64,000 bases of DNA. Source: Hofstenia miamia. Its lineage: Eukaryota > Xenacoelomorpha > Acoela. Under the pieces are notes generated by a model that ran no database searches, had not been told where the DNA came from, and saw only the letters and a program-made list of their open reading frames with translations. The stretch spans positions 73,852 to 137,851 of the forward strand of contig SCFE01000007.1 of NCBI GenBank assembly GCA_004352715.1, given 5' to 3'. Shown one piece after another: positions 1 through 10,699 of the stretch. A program made the position numbers and the translations under genes. Position 1 is the first letter of the stretch; the number at the start of each line of letters is the position of its first letter.

Positions 1-33
<33 letters not shown>
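1..33. repeat. (TA)n microsatellite
   Basis: Uninterrupted alternating TA at the window edge, just upstream of a pyrimidine-rich stretch and a possible 3' splice site (AG at 70-71). It probably continues beyond the window. Confidence 0.9.
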
Positions 34-36
<3 letters not shown>

Positions 37-686
37 AAATATTTTAGATCCATTTTGTTTCACATTGGCAGGAATGACCCAAATAGCTCTTCCTCATCTG
101 ATAATGAGGTGATTAGAAGCAGAGAACCACCGAGGCACAAAAAGTTATGTTTCATCTGTAAAAATGCTTGTGTGAGGATGGGCAACCATTTACGATATGT
201 TCATAAACAGACGTCAAATATATCATAAATGTCGAAATTGTGCAAATTTGTGGAGAAAAAGAATACTCCTCTTTTTCACTGCAGCAATTGTAACTTTATA
301 GCAAGAAAACCCTCACAACATAAAAATTGTGGGCAATTGAACCGAATAAAGAAAGGCAAATACTATTATTCTTTAAAAATATTATTGTACTTTAGGTCAA
401 ATTCCAGCATTTTACTACCATGCAAAATGCAGTGCAATGAAAGGAACAAAAAAATGGTTAAAATAATAAAAGAACACGATGAAATTCAGGCTTATCTGGA
501 TTGCGAGTTAGACACACAAAGAAAAAAACTAACATGTAAGCAAGACTTCGATAAATTTGAAGGCAATCTACAACGTGAGACAAAGTTTGTGGTTTTAATG
601 AAAAGAGAGACCGAAAACTTTGCGAACTTCCAAAATATGATGGGGGTGATGAATATAATACGTGAAAACCAGAAATGGTCTATTGA

Positions 687-731
687 GTATATTTATAACA
701 TATATATATATAGAATACTGACATGTTTTAG
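687..731 (+). other. candidate 45-nt intron
   Basis: Begins GTATAT, ends TTTTAG, and contains a CTGAC branch-like motif shortly before the acceptor. It splits a GAG codon and restores GAA, keeping the zinc-finger gene frame. The length is a multiple of three with no stop, so retention would also be tolerated and the evidence is weaker than for its neighbours. Confidence 0.45.
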
Positions 732-801
732 ATATATATGCAAAATGATCTCAAGAGTGATGGCATATTTAAAGTACGAAATTGCATTTGGCAATATGGA
801 T

Positions 802-843
802 GTATGTTCAAGTATCATAAAAATATTTCTTACACTAATTTAG
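802..843 (+). other. candidate 42-nt intron
   Basis: GTATGT donor, CACTAAT branch-like motif and TTTAG acceptor. It lies exactly between codons (phase 0): the exon ending GNMD joins to TTKAARAS and the frame continues for 48 more codons. Without splicing the frame stops at the TAG of the acceptor. Confidence 0.65.
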
Positions 844-987
844 ACAACAAAAGCAGCAAGAGCTAGCACTGCCTTTGGAGAGCTGCGACGACGTCTTAGG
901 AAATCTATTCCGATATCACAGAAGGGAAAAATGACCTTACTTTCAATTTTGCTGCCAGATTTTAAAGCAATTTCTGATATATCAAAA

Positions 988-1028
988 GTAATTTTACTTA
1001 AGCATTGAAAATATTTTTGATAACCTAG
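988..1028 (+). other. candidate 41-nt intron
   Basis: GTAATT donor and CCTAG acceptor, with a GATAACC branch-like motif. The phase-0 join leads to a frame that closes about 23 codons later, so either the gene ends there or an indel follows. The size matches the other short introns of the window. Confidence 0.5.
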
Positions 1029-1030
1029 GA

Positions 1031-1327
1031 ATGCTACAAATTTGTACTGAAAAAAAACCAAATGAATTATTGTGCAATGTTCTTGCTGTATATCTAATCA
1101 TATTGAATGGAGTGAAGTACATTCGAAAATCAACGCTTATCGAAGCGAATGTCGCTCTAACCATTATTTTGCCTGACGAATTAAACAAAACAAGCGAATT
1201 CTTTCTGGAAATGACAACACTACCGTTAGCAATTTATATGAAGCTGCTAGAATCCCTTATTGACAGAGATGACGAGGACCAAATCATTACTCATAATCAA
1301 AGTCCAATTGAATCGAAAAGATTTTAA
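1031..1327 (+). CDS. open segment downstream of zinc-finger exons, unrecognised
   Basis: A 98-codon open frame that continues the coding-looking sequence after the 988-1028 intron, but in a different phase from the upstream exon. Its second half contains the first copy of the 161-bp repeat (residues from about 54, starting near KTSEFFLEM). No motif is recognised. It may be the 3' part of the interrupted gene above, displaced by a frameshift. Confidence 0.3.
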   Translation: MLQICTEKKPNELLCNVLAVYLIILNGVKYIRKSTLIEANVALTIILPDELNKTSEFFLEMTTLPLAIYMKLLESLIDRDDEDQIITHNQSPIESKRF

Positions 1328-1650
1328 AAAAAGAGATGCTGCATTTCAAAACAAGCGAATTCTTTCTGGAAATGACAACACTACCGTTAGCAATTTATAT
1401 GAAGCTGCTAGAATCCCTTATTGACAGAGATGACGAGGACCAAATCATTACTCATAATCAAAGTCCAATTGAATCGAAAAGATTTTTAAAAAAGAGATGC
1501 TGCATATCAAAACAAGCGAATTCTTTCTGGAAATGACAACACTACCGTTAGCAATTTATATGAAGCTGCTAGAATCCCTTATTGACAGAGATGACGAGGA
1601 CCAAATCATTACTCATAATCAAAGTCCAATTAAATCGAAAAGATTTTTAA
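1187..1650 (+). repeat. 161-bp tandem repeat, about 2.9 copies
   Basis: The segment starting CAAGCGAATTCTTTCTGG recurs at 1191, 1352 and 1513, an exact 161-bp period. The copies differ at only a few positions, mostly in the spacer (GATTTTAAAA versus GATTTTTAAA; CATTTC versus CATATC). Because 161 is not a multiple of three, the repeated peptide (EMTTLPLAIYMKLLESL) appears in three frames, each behind its own ATG. The near-identity means recent duplication or an assembly artefact. Confidence 0.9.
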
Positions 1651-1766
1651 AGATAATTCAAAAACGTATTTATTTCCAAAAGTCCAATTTTGACAAATAA
1701 TTGTAGTTTATTACTAAAGGTATACAGTTTTATTACATTCTATAAAACTATGTAGCATCAAATATC

Positions 1767-2364
1767 TTGAATATGAATTTTTCGGATCTCACCGCAACAG
1801 ATATTCGACAATCAATTAGCACGTGGAACTTAACTAATAATGAAGGACCAATACTCAACCACATCGAATCATCACTGGAACACAACGTTTGTACAGCAGA
1901 GGAGTTTTATAATGCAGGCATGTCTATCAAAAATAAATGTTTGGCTACACAAAAATTATATCATGAAATTTTTAATGGTAAATTTATCTAACTTTTTATA
2001 ATTTGAGCTAAATTTTAGAAACCCTTAAGGATAATCAGTTTCCAGATCACCTTGAATCCCCATCAGAAAGTCCTCCGTCTCCTCCTATATCTGATGAGTT
2101 AGTAAATTTTATGTTATGCAAAGCTAATATAGCCTTAGAGAAATGGTTCTTCCAATGGCAATAAATCGCAAAAAGACTTTAAGAAGGCTAGAATGTATCC
2201 AACAGAAACAACCAGTTGTTGAGAACAGCGAAGTTGTTAAAAAAATTTATGATGTCTTTAAAAAAAGAAAAGTCCTTACCAATGGAATGATTAAAAATCT
2301 CTTAGTTATGAAAAACTCGAAACAAACAATTTTGAATATATTAGACAATAGCCAAGTGTGTTGA
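1767..2364 (+). CDS. small two-exon protein of unknown function, with one frameshift
   Basis: Exon 1 (1767-1977) starts at ATG and reads 70 codons. A candidate 41-nt intron (1978-2018) follows, and exon 2 opens with TLKDNQFPDHLE and a Ser/Pro-rich stretch (SPSESPPSPPIS). The spliced frame stops near 2162, but an overlapping frame from 2143 carries on for 73 codons (KKTLRRLECIQQKQPVVEN) to a stop just before an AATAAA signal, so a one-base indel near 2143-2160 is likely. The tail resembles the protein at 4577-4912 (KKTL, IQ-x-K-x-P and EN at matching spacing). No known domain or membrane segment is seen. It could be a host gene or part of an unclassified element. Confidence 0.45.
1978..2018 (+). 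other. candidate 41-nt intron
   Basis: GTAAAT donor and ATTTTAG acceptor. Unspliced, the frame ends almost at once inside the intron (TAA); spliced in phase 1 (FN-E-TLKDN) it stays open for about 48 more codons. This is one of the better supported short introns in the window. Confidence 0.65.
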
Positions 2365-2374
2365 ATTCCAATAG

Positions 2375-2380
2375 AATAAA
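2375..2380 (+). promoter_or_regulatory. AATAAA polyadenylation signal
   Basis: Lies 10 bases after the stop codon of the small gene ending at 2364, a plausible 3' end for that transcript. The motif alone is common by chance in AT-rich DNA. Confidence 0.4.
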
Positions 2381-2433
2381 ATTTTCAAATTCAGCATGTT
2401 AATTTTTAATTTACAAATGATTCTTGAAGTGTC

Positions 2434-2634
2434 TCACATTTTTTCTTGGATGCATAGGTCACACCTTTTAGTAACAGTGTGACAAATGTCAGACAAAAGA
2501 TTTTTATCTGCATTGAGATCGTTAAATTCCTGAATAATGTAATCACGAAGATTGGCCATTGCTTGAGGTCTCCTTCGATAGACTCTTTCCTTTAAATAAC
2601 CCACAGTGCAAATCACATGAGGTGATGTCTTCAA
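2434..2634 (-). pseudogene. IS630/Tc1-mariner-type transposase, C-terminal fragment
   Basis: The 66-residue reading resembles the extreme C-terminus of IS630/Tc1-type transposases: a L-K-E-R-V-Y-R-R-R-P segment, where many members have LK-x-KVY, then a helical stretch (ANLRDYIIQEFNDLN) that follows the last catalytic acid in this family. The DDE core itself is absent. No continuation is seen beyond 2640, so only about 0.2 kb of the element is left. It points away from the small gene on the plus strand. Confidence 0.55.
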
Positions 2635-2639
2635 GAATT

Positions 2640-2800
2640 AAGATCCTGTGCTCTGCTGTGAACGGCATCGCAAATCAATTAATCAATGCACAGTTATTAA
2701 AATATTCGAATAATAAATATAATTAGTCTAGATAAACAAAATATCTATTCTAGTTGAAGAAAGTGATTATGATCCAAAAGTTGTAAATTCTATTTCTATG
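2640..2800. other. AT-rich spacer
   Basis: No gene, RNA or terminal repeat is visible between the transposase fragment and the first copy of the 2.8-10.7 kb repeat family. Confidence 0.6.
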
Positions 2801-2805
2801 TGAAC

Positions 2806-3370
2806 CAGGTATGCTTCATAATTACTTATAATACAATGGATAACATTTATTGCGATTTGAATCTTCAATTTAGAAACTACTATAGGGACTTGTTTTTACA
2901 TAACCAAGTTTACAATAACCAAAGACCAGAAATGTTTAAAAATGTTGAAAAAAATAATATAATTTTGACTAAAATTTCAAAGTGAAAAGCTGAAAATTTC
3001 TGCAGTTTAAGAGTGAATTATTTTGTAAAATATAATTTCCAGTTAAATTGTGCCATCAGTTAAGATTTGACTCATGGAGGTAAATTAAACATTACTTAGG
3101 TGCAAACAGACCGCTGATCTTCACCCAAATATAGGTATTTTGAAAACATTATGAAATGACTAAATTACATCACTTTATACATTTATATGCCTGTTTAAAA
3201 TAATACTTTAAAAATATAAACAATTTAACAATATACCTGGAAAAACCAAGACCTGAAATAAATGTGAAAATTTTGTATTCTTTTTAAGCAAAGATTTTTT
3301 TAACATTCATATACTTTATGTAAAATTAAAGTTTGTGACAAAGTTCCAGTTCAATAGCTACTAAATTATG
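2806..3370 (+). repeat. repeat-family copy 1
   Basis: Starts at GGTATGCTTCATAATTAC and carries all landmarks through TGTGACAAAGTTCCAGTTC. It is the reference for the other copies; copies 2 and 4 match it closely over 300-450 bp. Confidence 0.75.
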
Positions 3371-3929
3371 TAATAATTTTAAAGAAATTTTCAATCACAT
3401 AGAAATACATGTAGTGGCTTTGTTTTTTTTAAAATTTATTATTTTTTGGTTTTTCAAATTTGTTTTAAATGTAAAATTTAATTTCCAATTCATTGATAAT
3501 GTTCAAAAGTGGCTAGTAGCAATAATAAGGCAGCAACACTTATTTTTTCAATTTAAAAAAATTTGAAAATTTAAATAAGTTTGGTGTAAGTGAATGTCTG
3601 TCCATCATTGATATCAAATAAAGCTAAAAAACATTAAACTTACTAATAAACAACGATTTTTGAAACTTCATAACTTTTGAAACAATTGTCCAAAAAACAT
3701 CTAATAAATGCTGATATGATTAAAATTACATTAGCTATCATAATAAAACATTACTTTTAATATATTAGTAAATAAAAATTCAGAAAAAAAGAAGTTTTCA
3801 CTATGTTGGGTACGTTTTCGACCCAAGTTGTACTACATGGGGTTGGGTTTAGTAAGATACAATATATATTAGGAAAATTGCTAAAATTAAAATTATTGGG
3901 TCAATTATAAATCATATAAAATGAATTTC

Positions 3930-4262
3930 TCCAGTTGAATGAGACCATAAAATTTAACTCATGGAGATAAATTAGACATGTCTTATGTGCAAACAGACCA
4001 CTGATCTCCACCCAAATATAGGCATTTCATTTTTAAAACATAATGAAATGACTAAAATACATTACTTTATACATTTATATGTCTATTTAAAATAGTACTT
4101 TGAAAATATAAAAATTTCAGCAGTATACCTGGAAAAACCAAGGCCTGAAATCAATGTGAAAATTTCAAATTATTTCTAAGAAAGGATTTTTTTAAACATT
4201 CACATACTATATGCAAAATTAATGCTTGTGACAAAGTTTCAGTTCAATAGCTTCTAAATTAT
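3930..4262 (+). repeat. repeat-family copy 2 (partial)
   Basis: Matches the second half of copy 1 from the CCAGTTGAAT block, through GTGCAAACAGACCACTGATC and CTGGAAAAACCAAGGCCTG, to TTCAGTTCAATAGCTTC. The first half is missing. Confidence 0.75.
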
Positions 4263-4576
4263 ATTTGAATTTTTAACAGTGAATTCTACTCCTATGCTAT
4301 ATTTTTCATAATTACATATAATAATACAATTGATAACATTTGTGATTTGAATATTTTTCTGCTATAGAAAAATATTTTCAACTCTATTGCACTTAGTAAA
4401 TCAACAATTTTATATATTATATGATACAATTGCAAAAAATTAGAATATTAATTGCAATGCAATATAGTTTTCAAGATGATTCTGATGTATCAATGGACAG
4501 CGCCCATAATTTAAGAATGTTCGAGAACATGCCTTCAAACAAAATCAATCAAGTATAAAAGGCTAAAGGAAAATGC

Positions 4577-4912
4577 TTGTCCTTACAAGAAGGGAAAGTT
4601 ATAGCAATTTCGTTTCCAATTTCTTTTCTATATAGCAATATTAATTTGAATTATATTTACATCAGGCTGAAAGAAATAAACTACAAAAAGACCTTGGAAA
4701 TCCTAGCTCTAATTCAACGAAAGAAGCCAATCATTGAAAACTTGGAACTTTTTATGGCATTCGATGAAGAGCTACAGTATAGAAAAACATCGAGCAATAA
4801 GATGATTGGAACCTTTTTAAAATTTAAAGGTCTTGATGAAAATAATTATGAAGTTGTAAGAAACCAGTGCAAAATTATGTGCAATATGTATAGTAATGAA
4901 ATAATGCAATAA
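4577..4912 (+). CDS. unknown protein, paralogue of the 1767-2364 gene tail
   Basis: A 111-codon frame. Residues from about 33 (KEINYKKTLEILALIQRKKP) align in spacing with the tail of the gene at 1767-2364 (KKTLRRLECIQQKQPVVEN), followed in both by a charged segment and a K-x-S-x-x-M-I motif. Upstream, the frame contains a possible acceptor (TACATCAG near 4665), so the true exon may start there and the first 30 residues may be intronic. It lies inside the repeat array. Function is unknown; a degraded duplicate is likely. Confidence 0.35.
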   Translation: MSLQEGKVIAISFPISFLYSNINLNYIYIRLKEINYKKTLEILALIQRKKPIIENLELFMAFDEELQYRKTSSNKMIGTFLKFKGLDENNYEVVRNQCKIMCNMYSNEIMQ

Positions 4913-5384
4913 TTTTTTTGCTAAGCACGCTTGTTCTCAGTATATTTAATATGTTTATCTAGTATGATATTAAAAAATTAGGACAGTGTTAGAAGTATTT
5001 TGTTTCAAGCTTTAAACTTAACATTATGTTTTCAGTGCAGATATACAAGCATACTAATATTTTATTAGTGATTAAATGTTTATTGGATTAAAGTAGTTAA
5101 GTTATAAAGTAGCTGTGTTATAAATGTAATAAATTCTACATGAGAACCATTTTGCTTCAACTGCCTTTATTTAGCCCAATAAGAAATTGATAAATTTTTG
5201 AATATTTTCATTTAAAGGGACCCTGTGTTATACAGGCATTGAATGCAATTGAGTGACCATTTGGGAAATTGCAAACATTGAAATACTAAGTCATTTCAAA
5301 CTTATTTTCTTGATTCCTAAGCAATGATATTAATAAGGTTGGCAGTTCTAAACAAGAATGTATGTTAATATCAGAAAATATGTT

Positions 5385-5790
5385 CAATTTAGAAACTAAT
5401 ATAGGTACTGGTTATTTTAAAACCAGGTTTACCACAACCAAAGGCCCAGGAAAGCTGCACTTAAAATAATTTTTAAGAAATCATTAATACAATTTTAAAT
5501 GAAAACCTGACAATTTCAGCAATCTGAGAGTGAATACTTTTGGAAAATTTATATTAAATTTGAATGAAACCATCAGTTAAGACTTAGCTTACAAGAAAGA
5601 TTTAAGTTTATTTGGAAGCAAAATACCCCTGATCTCTTATTAAAAATAATTATTTCATTTTGAAAACATTATTTAATAACTAAATTGCTTAACCTAAAAC
5701 AATTACATGTCAATTTGAAATACTTCTATGAAAAAGTAAAGAATATAGCAATAACCTTGGAAAAACAAAGGCCTGAAAAATATGGGAATA
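5385..5790 (+). repeat. repeat-family copy 3 (diverged)
   Basis: The same block order as copy 1 (AATTTAGAAACTAATATAGG, AAAGGCCCAG, GAAAACATTAT, CTTGGAAAAACAAAGGCCTG), with many substitutions. Confidence 0.65.
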
Positions 5791-7425
5791 TTTTGAGTTA
5801 GTTTGTGTGAGGTTTTCTGACATATCATGAAAAATGTTTAAAATAAATTTTGAATAAAACATTTTGAACATGAGCATCCAATTATTTTTAAATTGTAAAT
5901 ATAATTAAATCTGTAGCTATATTGATTTATGAAATGCAGCTAAACTATTGTAAAAGTCCTTGATTTATTCAAGTAGTATGCATAAAGAGGAAGTAAGTTA
6001 TTGTATGCTTCTTAATATAATTATAGAAACCACTTGGCATCCATGTACAAGTAATGAAAACTTTTGGTATTCAAATATATTTTCAGTTAGTTTTCAAAGC
6101 ATATATTTCTCATTTAAATTTCTTAGAGATCCATAGTGTAAGTTGAACACATCCAACAGCAAAGTTGGAATGATTCAGATTAGATTTCTGCAGGATTGCA
6201 TGACACATTTTTACACTTTGTAAAATTAATTTCTGAATTATTCTTGTCCAATTTTTAGCAGAAAAACAGAGAAAATGGAGACAGAAAAAGTGCATGGTAT
6301 ATTCCTTCAAAATCAAAGTACTATTGAAAATATAAAACTTTTAATATACAAAAAATGGATTGACAATTAGCATTTGATAAGTGAATGCAAAAATTAAGTT
6401 ATTCCCTTATACTAAATTTTAAAATCATAGCATTCTTATAGTATACCATTAATATGTTTAATATTTATCCAAATTTAACATGAAAACATGTTTTTAAGTT
6501 TCATAAATTTTCAAAAACTATAAACTTTGAAGTGATAATTAACACCTGCAAATTAAATGCAAATCAATTTGTATTAATTCTGTTTTAATTTTTTTACATT
6601 TGAAGTAAAATAAGATAAAATAATTTCAGGAAATAATTGATCAAATGAAATATCTCTGAATGTGTGCACAAAAAACTATTAAAGTTTACCAGTTTCTAAA
6701 ATAAAAACTTTATTTTACCTATTTTTTTAGTTTTTTCATATCAAGGAACCCCATGTTTCAAGGTATTGAATGCCAACTAGTAGCCAATTTCACAATAGCA
6801 AAAAATTTAAATTTTAAGGTCATATATCAATCTTTTGAAATGAATTTCTTAACTATATATCAAACGCATTCATCAGGAGGTATACTTTAAGGAAAAAGTA
6901 AACCTTAAACGAAACTATTTTTCTAAGAATTAAGATAGGGCATATTTGTAACAAAACTAGGTTTATCTCCCTAAAGGCCCAGGAAAAGTTCAAATAAAAT
7001 AATTGCTCACAAATATTTAAATGAAAAGGTTAATAATGTAATTTCGCCATTTATTCAGGTGTGCATGAAAAACCTTAAAACTTGTAAGCCAATCAAATCA
7101 GAGTCATAATAGACTAATATGTGTTATATTAATTTTCAATGCTAATAAAAGACTTTATGCTAGTTCAATTCTAGCCAGTTCACATTAAATTTTGTGCTAA
7201 CTTCATATTTGCCTGGCAACAATGAGTAGAAGTTGGGCTCTTCTATGATACCCCACCTTTGAGTGGATAATAAGATTTGTATCTGGGGAACAGGAATCCT
7301 GTGTAATATATAATAACTATTCTTCATAACAAATAGATTTGGAAGGATTCAAACCTACATTTTTCCATCTAATAGACGACTGTGTTTAACTTACACCACG
7401 AATCTATGTTAAGATATATATATAT

Positions 7426-7685
7426 NNNNNNNNNNNNNNNNNNNNNNNNNNNNNNNNNNNNNNNNNNNNNNNNNNNNNNNNNNNNNNNNNNNNNNNNNNN
7501 NNNNNNNNNNNNNNNNNNNNNNNNNNNNNNNNNNNNNNNNNNNNNNNNNNNNNNNNNNNNNNNNNNNNNNNNNNNNNNNNNNNNNNNNNNNNNNNNNNNN
7601 NNNNNNNNNNNNNNNNNNNNNNNNNNNNNNNNNNNNNNNNNNNNNNNNNNNNNNNNNNNNNNNNNNNNNNNNNNNNNNNNNNNNN
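7426..7685. other. assembly gap in a (TA)n tract
   Basis: 260 N flanked on both sides by TA/TATG microsatellite sequence, the likely cause of the gap. Open frames spanning it are artefacts. Confidence 0.95.
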
Positions 7686-7712
7686 ATATATTATATGTAT
7701 ATCATACATATA

Positions 7713-7755
<43 letters not shown>

Positions 7756-7758
<3 letters not shown>

Positions 7759-8235
7759 TGTTTCATAATTACTTATAATAATTCAATGGATAGCATTTAT
7801 TGTGATTTAATATTAAAATCAGAAAAAATCTTCAACTAATATTGGGATTGGTTTTTTACACAACCAGGTTTACAATTATCAAAGGCCCAGAAAATTTCAA
7901 CGTTCAATAATTTTACACAAATGTTGAAAAAAATAATTTAATGTTGACTAAAATTTCAAAGTGAAATGCTGAAAATTTCTGTATTTTATGAGTAAATTAT
8001 TTTGTAAAATACAATTTCCAGTTGAATGAGGCCATAAAATAAAATTTGACATATGCAGGTAAATTAGACATGACTTTGGTGCAAACAGACCACTGATATT
8101 CACCTAAATACAGGTATTTCTTTTTGAAAACATTATGAAATGACTAAATAACATCAATTTTTACATTTATATGTCTATTTAAAATAATACTTTGAAAATA
8201 TTAAAAATTTAGCAATATACCTGAAAAAACCAATT
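7756..8235 (+). repeat. repeat-family copy 4
   Basis: Follows the (TA)n and gap. It matches copy 1 from TATGTTTCATAATTAC through ATACCTGAAAAAACC with few gaps, and it is the most complete of the later copies. Confidence 0.75.
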
Positions 8236-8438
8236 ATAATATTGAATTAGTGTGTTAGAAATGTCTTTTTACTACAATTCTAAGAATTAAAACTGCATGT
8301 TAAACTTTATTCACTTTCTATTAATTCTGCTATAATTTCTTTTAAATGGGTTGAAAAAAAGAAATTATTAATATGAATTGCTTAAAATTTTTCATATGCA
8401 TGTCAAAGTTAAAAAAAATCACATTGTATTTTGCTTGA

Positions 8439-8504
8439 AAAACAAAATCATACTTAACTATATTGTCCATATTTGGACAATATAGTTATGTATGATTTTG
8501 TTTT
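8439..8504. repeat. near-perfect hairpin, 31-bp arms, 4-nt loop
   Basis: The left arm 8439-8469 and right arm 8474-8504 are reverse complements with one mismatch in 31. The loop is TATT. It sits directly before a GGCCCTG landmark of the repeat array. Confidence 0.9.
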
Positions 8505-10699
8505 GGCCCTGTTTATTTGTATTGAATACATCTGGTGACTGTTTTGAAATTTGCAAAAATTAAAATTATTTGGTCAATTATAAATAATTTAAAATGAATT
8601 TTTTAAATATTAAAAAAGAGCATTGATTAAGAACGAAAATATTAAGAAAAAGTTAACTTATAAAGAAATAAATATCTTTAATTTAAGAAATAATATAAGT
8701 CCAGAAAAGTTCAAATAAATTAATGTTTACAAAAATTGTTAAAAAAATGATTTAGAGTTAAGATTTTTAAAGGAAATGTTAATATATGCATCTCAGTAAA
8801 TATTGCTCCTATTGACTTGAAACTGTATGCATTCAATCGGAAACTAAATTATGCATCTAGTAAAGTCCTGATATTAAACATGGCCTACTAAATTTCTATT
8901 TCTAATTTTCAATCAGTATACTGATAATTTTTTAAGTGAAATTTTTGAAAAAAATTGCTAAAATCTCAGGGAATAATTGTGGTATCAAATTTACACCTAA
9001 TTTATTAAACTGCAGGTTAAAAATTACATTAAAAAAGTCCTTTCAAGTTGTTTCAGACATGGCCTACTATGCTTCATTTATGATTTTCCATCAGTTAATA
9101 GTGGTGACATCAACTTCAAACCACTTCCAATTTATTGAAAATTAAATTTTACATCTAGATTCCTTAACATTGTTATTGGGTTTACTATATATATATATTG
9201 ATTATTAAAAGTATTTATAAGGCTCAGAAAAATTCATATAGAATAATTATTTAAAAATTGTTTAACTTCCAGTTGAATAACACAATTTGCTGAGATTTAG
9301 CTTTCACATTAGTTTTAAACAGGAAGCAACAAATTCATAAAAAATCAATTTTTTTTAACAATAATCTAACTTAAAATGTCTATTCTTTATGACTGGCCTT
9401 ATTTATGAGCTAAAAACAAATTTTGTGACTTAGAAATTTAATGTTCAGAAATTATTAAAGTGGTCACTAGATAGCATTCAATCTCTGCAAAAAACATTCC
9501 ATTTCTAAAGGAAAAATTTAAGTAATAAAAAATAAAGATTTTTTATTTCAGATGCAGTTCTAGAATGTTATATTATTTCTTGAGTTGATAGTACACCAAT
9601 TTTCTGCTTAGAAATTGCTTTGATTTTTATTAAACTACCAGAAAATTATTCTAAATTTGATAGGATACAGCTAGATTATTCCTACTATACAGCTAGAACG
9701 TATTCCTTTTCTTGTCATTAAAATATATTTATAAGAAGGCCCTGTTTTATATAGGCATTGAATGTAATCAAGTGAAAAATCCAAAATCGTTCCCTAGATG
9801 GCATTAAAAATTTTTTTATTTTAATCATTTTATTTACTGTAAAATTGGTTGCTGGGGTTTGATGTAAATAATGGCTGTATACGTTTGAAAATTTGCAGAA
9901 GTGTGCAATTTACTATTTTAATGCTAATGATTAATTAGTTTCTCAGAAAAAATAAAAATTAATATTTTCAAATTTTTGCAAATTTTCTATTTCCATGTGT
10001 TTATGGCCTTTGGGTATAGTGGTTTAGTTTTAGGAGAAAATGAAGAGCCATAAGTAAGTCTAATTCTAACTATTTCTTAGCTATTTTGAAGATGCAATGA
10101 TCTAAAAATAGTAATTATGACTAAGTTTCCTAATGGTCACTACATGGCATGCAATCCCTAACTACCCAAAATTTCATTTATAAAGGTAAAATTTTTAAAT
10201 TTCTCAAGAGACATTTGATGTAAAAACGATAGAGAACAATAATCTAAAGTGCACATCATCAAAATCTTAAAAATTAACAAATTATTGACTTCAAAAAAAC
10301 TGATTAGTTGTAATTTTAATTTTTCAGGTTTTGGATAAACTATTAATCAAATTTGCTCTAAAATTTAGCTAGATGCTTACATAGAAATTGTTTACTGTTT
10401 TTTATTGTGATCTAAGTGAAATTTCCATTTTTAAAAAAGTTAGCTAAACCTTGATATATGAAGGGCCACATTTTGGCCCCCAGTAATATTAGAACTTAGA
10501 ATTTTGCTTAAACTTCAATAAATTTTTAAAAAATTGCTGAAATTTAAAAAGAAGAGTGTATCATGTAAATAGTTTTTAATTTTACTCATTTCTAGGTGGG
10601 TTAGAAATTAAAAAACAAAGGTTAGGTTTAGGCAGAACATTTCTCTGTTTGAGTAATTATGTGTTCTCTGAGTTTGAAATATAATCAAATAATTTTAAT

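Larger units (their letters stand above)
64..1096 (+). pseudogene. C2H2/C2HC zinc-finger-like protein, multi-exon, interrupted
   Basis: The frame opening after a possible acceptor at 70-71 reads a serine-rich stretch and then a finger with spacing C-x2-C-x9-H-x4-H (CFICKNACVRMGNHLRYVH). A single in-frame TAA (226-228) interrupts it, and the same frame continues from ATG 229 into a second C-x2-C-x9-H-x2-C finger (CSNCNFIARKPSQHKNC). Downstream the frame runs through candidate introns at 687-731 and 802-843. The joined exon gives a basic Arg-rich segment (GELRRRLRK), then another candidate intron at 988-1028. After that the frame closes at about 1096, while a different frame (1031-1327) stays open, so at least one frameshift is likely. 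I do not recognise the family. It could be a host gene or a transposon-encoded DNA-binding protein; the nonsense codon favours a pseudogene or an assembly error. Confidence 0.45.

Noticed and set aside
356-395. GC-AG intron of 40 nt in the zinc-finger gene
   Set aside because: Splicing would move the reading frame into an early stop, while the unspliced frame stays open.
7382-7768. 128-codon frame on the plus strand and 120-codon frame on the minus strand
   Set aside because: Both consist of N and TA repeats (Ile-Tyr runs); artefacts of the gap.
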